A stretch of 64,000 bases of DNA, taken from positions 496,001 to 560,000 of the forward strand of contig NZ_RBKU01000001.1 in NCBI RefSeq assembly GCF_003633615.1, in the 5' to 3' direction. The position numbers and the translations under genes were made by a program. Position 1 is the first letter of the stretch; every line of letters begins with the position of its first letter. Below, one piece after another: positions 62,392 to 64,000 of this stretch. The notes beneath the pieces were generated by a model that was not told where the DNA came from, searched no databases, and saw only the letters and a program-made list of their open reading frames with translations. Origin of the DNA: Mucilaginibacter gracilis (lineage in GTDB: Bacteria > Bacteroidota > Bacteroidia > Sphingobacteriales > Sphingobacteriaceae).

Positions 62392-62426
62392 ATCTTTACC
62401 GGTAAAGATCCGCTTTACCGGTAAAG
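62392..62426. repeat. Two copies of a palindrome CTTTACCGGTAAAG
   Basis: ATCTTTACCGGTAAAGAT (62392-62409, 18 of 18 symmetric) and CTTTACCGGTAAAG (62413-62426), centres 19 bp apart, in the 56-bp gap between the RND pump stop and the channel gene start. Looks like a paired operator; could also fold as alternative hairpins in RNA. Confidence 0.7.
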
Positions 62427-62437
62427 ATTATGTTAAA

Positions 62438-64000
62438 TTAATGACTGCTGTTAGAAACAGTTGTTGGTTGCAATTTCTCCTGTTTTTCAGGGAGCCATAT
62501 CCCGATTTTTTCACGCAGACGGTCTACACTGTAATAAACCATTGGCACTACAAAAACCGTTAAACAAAGGCTGGATGACAGGCCGCCAATAATTACCCAT
62601 GCCAAACCATTTTTCCATTCACTGCCAGGAGCTGTCGATATAGCGATAGGTATCATCCCGATAACCATTGCTGCTGTCGTCATTAAGATGGGCCGGAGCC
62701 TCTCTTTTCCTGCCTCAATAAGTGCTTGCCATGTAGTATCTCCATGTTCTTTACGGTGATTGGCAAAGTCCACGATAAGTATCGCATTCTTAGCCACCAA
62801 GCCGAGCAGCATGATCATGCCTAAAATGGTAAAAATACTCATGGAAGATTTAGTTAATGCCAAGGCTAAAAACACGCCGATGAAAGCCACCGGGAGAGAG
62901 AATAGCACGACGAACGGATAAACAAAATTATCATATAATGCCACCATCACCAGGTACATCAATATAACCGCGGCTAATATAGCTATACCCATTGCACCGA
63001 ATGAATCGCCCTGCCGTTCCACATCACCACTCCAGCGAATGTCTATACCGGGCGGTAAAGGTTTCTCTACTAATGATTGTTTGATCTGATCGGCAATCAC
63101 GCCGGAAGTAATACCTAAAACATCGCTTTTTATAGTAACAGAAGTACGCCGGTCCTTTCTTTCCAAAACGCTTGGACCGCTCCCCTGCACTATATCGGCA
63201 AATTGTGATAGTTTAATTAATTTGCCGGAAGAACTGTTAAAGGTCATCGCTTTTACATCCTCCACGCTATGCTTATCAAAGTCGTCAAACTTCACTTTAA
63301 TATCATATTCGTTCGTACCCACCCGATATTTGGCATCATCATTACCGGCAAAGGCATTTTGTAGTACCGCGCCAACCATATTAATATTCAAGCCCAGTTG
63401 ACTCATCTTTTCACGATCAATATTTACCGCTACTTCCGGGTTGCCATCTTCCACACTTAATGCTACGTTAATAGCGCCAGGCATGGCTTTTATACGCTGT
63501 TTTAACTCATTGGCGGCTGCCATTAATTGGGAGGTATTTTCTCCATTCAATACCAGTTGTATCGGTTCGCCGCTATTAACCATACTGACCATTGTAGGGC
63601 TGATCTTTACACCTGCGAAATGCTGCGCAATATCAAGGGTTTTCTTCAGCATTATTTTTTCTGTAGGAAGCTTACGTTCTTGTTTATCAACCAGTGTTAC
63701 CGTCAATTCCGATTTATAATCAGAACCAACCCCAGCTACCAGTGACGATGTACTTGATCCGGCCACATTGCTTGCAACATCTACAACATCGGCTTGTTTA
63801 CGCAGATAGCTCTCTATGGCATTGCTGCGCAAATTATTTTGTTTTACTGTCGTATTCTTATCAAACTCTAATGCCAGCCTGAACTGGCCTTTATCGGTAG
63901 GAGCTATAAATTCACTACCTATAACGCCCAATTTCATGACCCAGACCACTACTGCAAACAGGCATATCACGATACCGCTCATCGCCAGTTTGTGGCTTAA
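62438..64000 (-). CDS. RND efflux permease, C-terminal half (5' end off window)
   Basis: The frame stays open to the right edge (upstream codons read LSHKLA before MSGIVI), so only the last 520 residues are present. Second-half RND features: FIAPTDKGQFRLALEFD, the porter region, ERQGDSFGAMGIAILAAVILMYLVMVALYDNF in parts, KNAILIVDFANHRKEHG and RLRPILMTTAAMVIGMIPIA. HAE1/CusA-like, a relative of the fused pump at 24350 (same wording around RPILMTT and SSSL.LTVFVVPMVYY) but without a TolC extension: it stops 23 residues after the last helix. Confidence 0.92.
   Translation of the reverse strand, partial: LSHKLAMSGIVICLFAVVVWVMKLGVIGSEFIAPTDKGQFRLALEFDKNTTVKQNNLRSNAIESYLRKQADVVDVASNVAGSSTSSLVAGVGSDYKSELTVTLVDKQERKLPTEKIMLKKTLDIAQHFAGVKISPTMVSMVNSGEPIQLVLNGENTSQLMAAANELKQRIKAMPGAINVALSVEDGNPEVAVNIDREKMSQLGLNINMVGAVLQNAFAGNDDAKYRVGTNEYDIKVKFDDFDKHSVEDVKAMTFNSSSGKLIKLSQFADIVQGSGPSVLERKDRRTSVTIKSDVLGITSGVIADQIKQSLVEKPLPPGIDIRWSGDVERQGDSFGAMGIAILAAVILMYLVMVALYDNFVYPFVVLFSLPVAFIGVFLALALTKSSMSIFTILGMIMLLGLVAKNAILIVDFANHRKEHGDTTWQALIEAGKERLRPILMTTAAMVIGMIPIAISTAPGSEWKNGLAWVIIGGLSSSLCLTVFVVPMVYYSVDRLREKIGIWLPEKQEKLQPTTVSNSSH

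Noticed and set aside
1-64000. CRISPR array, rRNA operon, phage or conjugation gene cluster
   Set aside because: No regularly spaced repeats of CRISPR type, no rRNA-like sequence and no phage or conjugation proteins among the frames.

Overview
The window reads as chromosomal DNA of a Bacteroidota, most likely family Sphingobacteriaceae (Mucilaginibacter/Pedobacter-like). The grounds are a SusC/SusD pair with a FecR anti-sigma factor and an ECF sigma factor, TlpA thioredoxins with DUF4369-like N-termini, several LytS/LytTR signalling pairs, A-rich leaders with almost no Shine-Dalgarno sequences, and repeated TAnnTTTG promoter -7 boxes. The genus is an inference from gene style; no rRNA or marker gene is present.

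Layout. 0-12 kb is mostly housekeeping: a DUF4142 lipoprotein (cut by the left edge), a small basic protein, a fatty-acid desaturase, two exported ferritin-like proteins, the ABC-F factor EttA, a four-gene operon (lipoprotein, membrane protein, HisKA_3 kinase, NarL-type regulator) and clpC. 12.6-19.7 kb is a redox/ion block: aldehyde dehydrogenase, zinc alcohol dehydrogenase, three-subunit proton-translocating transhydrogenase, CPA1 Na+/H+ antiporter. An AAA_14/DUF4143 ATPase with tandem repeats in its promoter follows. 21.4-30 kb is a minus-strand operon for an efflux system whose RND pump is fused to its TolC-like outer-membrane factor (1492 aa), plus a beta-barrel, a DUF2147 protein and a LytS/LytTR pair.

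30-40 kb is accessory: an outer-membrane receptor divergent from a LytS/LytTR pair, a FadR-type regulator with a double operator ahead of TauE/SafE and DUF1634 genes, a membrane-bound LytTR protein and an acyltransferase. It is punctuated by four tRNA 3'-end-like fragments that look like integration scars. 40-54.5 kb is a sigma-FecR-SusC-SusD-TlpA locus hit twice by mobile DNA. An IS1182-family element splits susD. A 4.2-kb composite transposon, made of two inverted identical IS630-family copies around two truncated genes, splits the ECF sigma gene at a TA. The sigma frame can be rebuilt exactly across the transposon. 54.9-64 kb holds a TetR-controlled AcrAB-TolC-like operon, a TMEM175-family channel with a double palindrome upstream, and the 3' half of a third RND pump running off the right edge.

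The strongest observations are the reconstructable composite IS630 insertion and the resulting double inactivation of one SusCD locus, the RND-TolC fusion with an internal signal-peptide-like segment, the cluster of tRNA-derived scars, and several symmetric operator-like sequences. I did not find a clearly new defence or mobile system.
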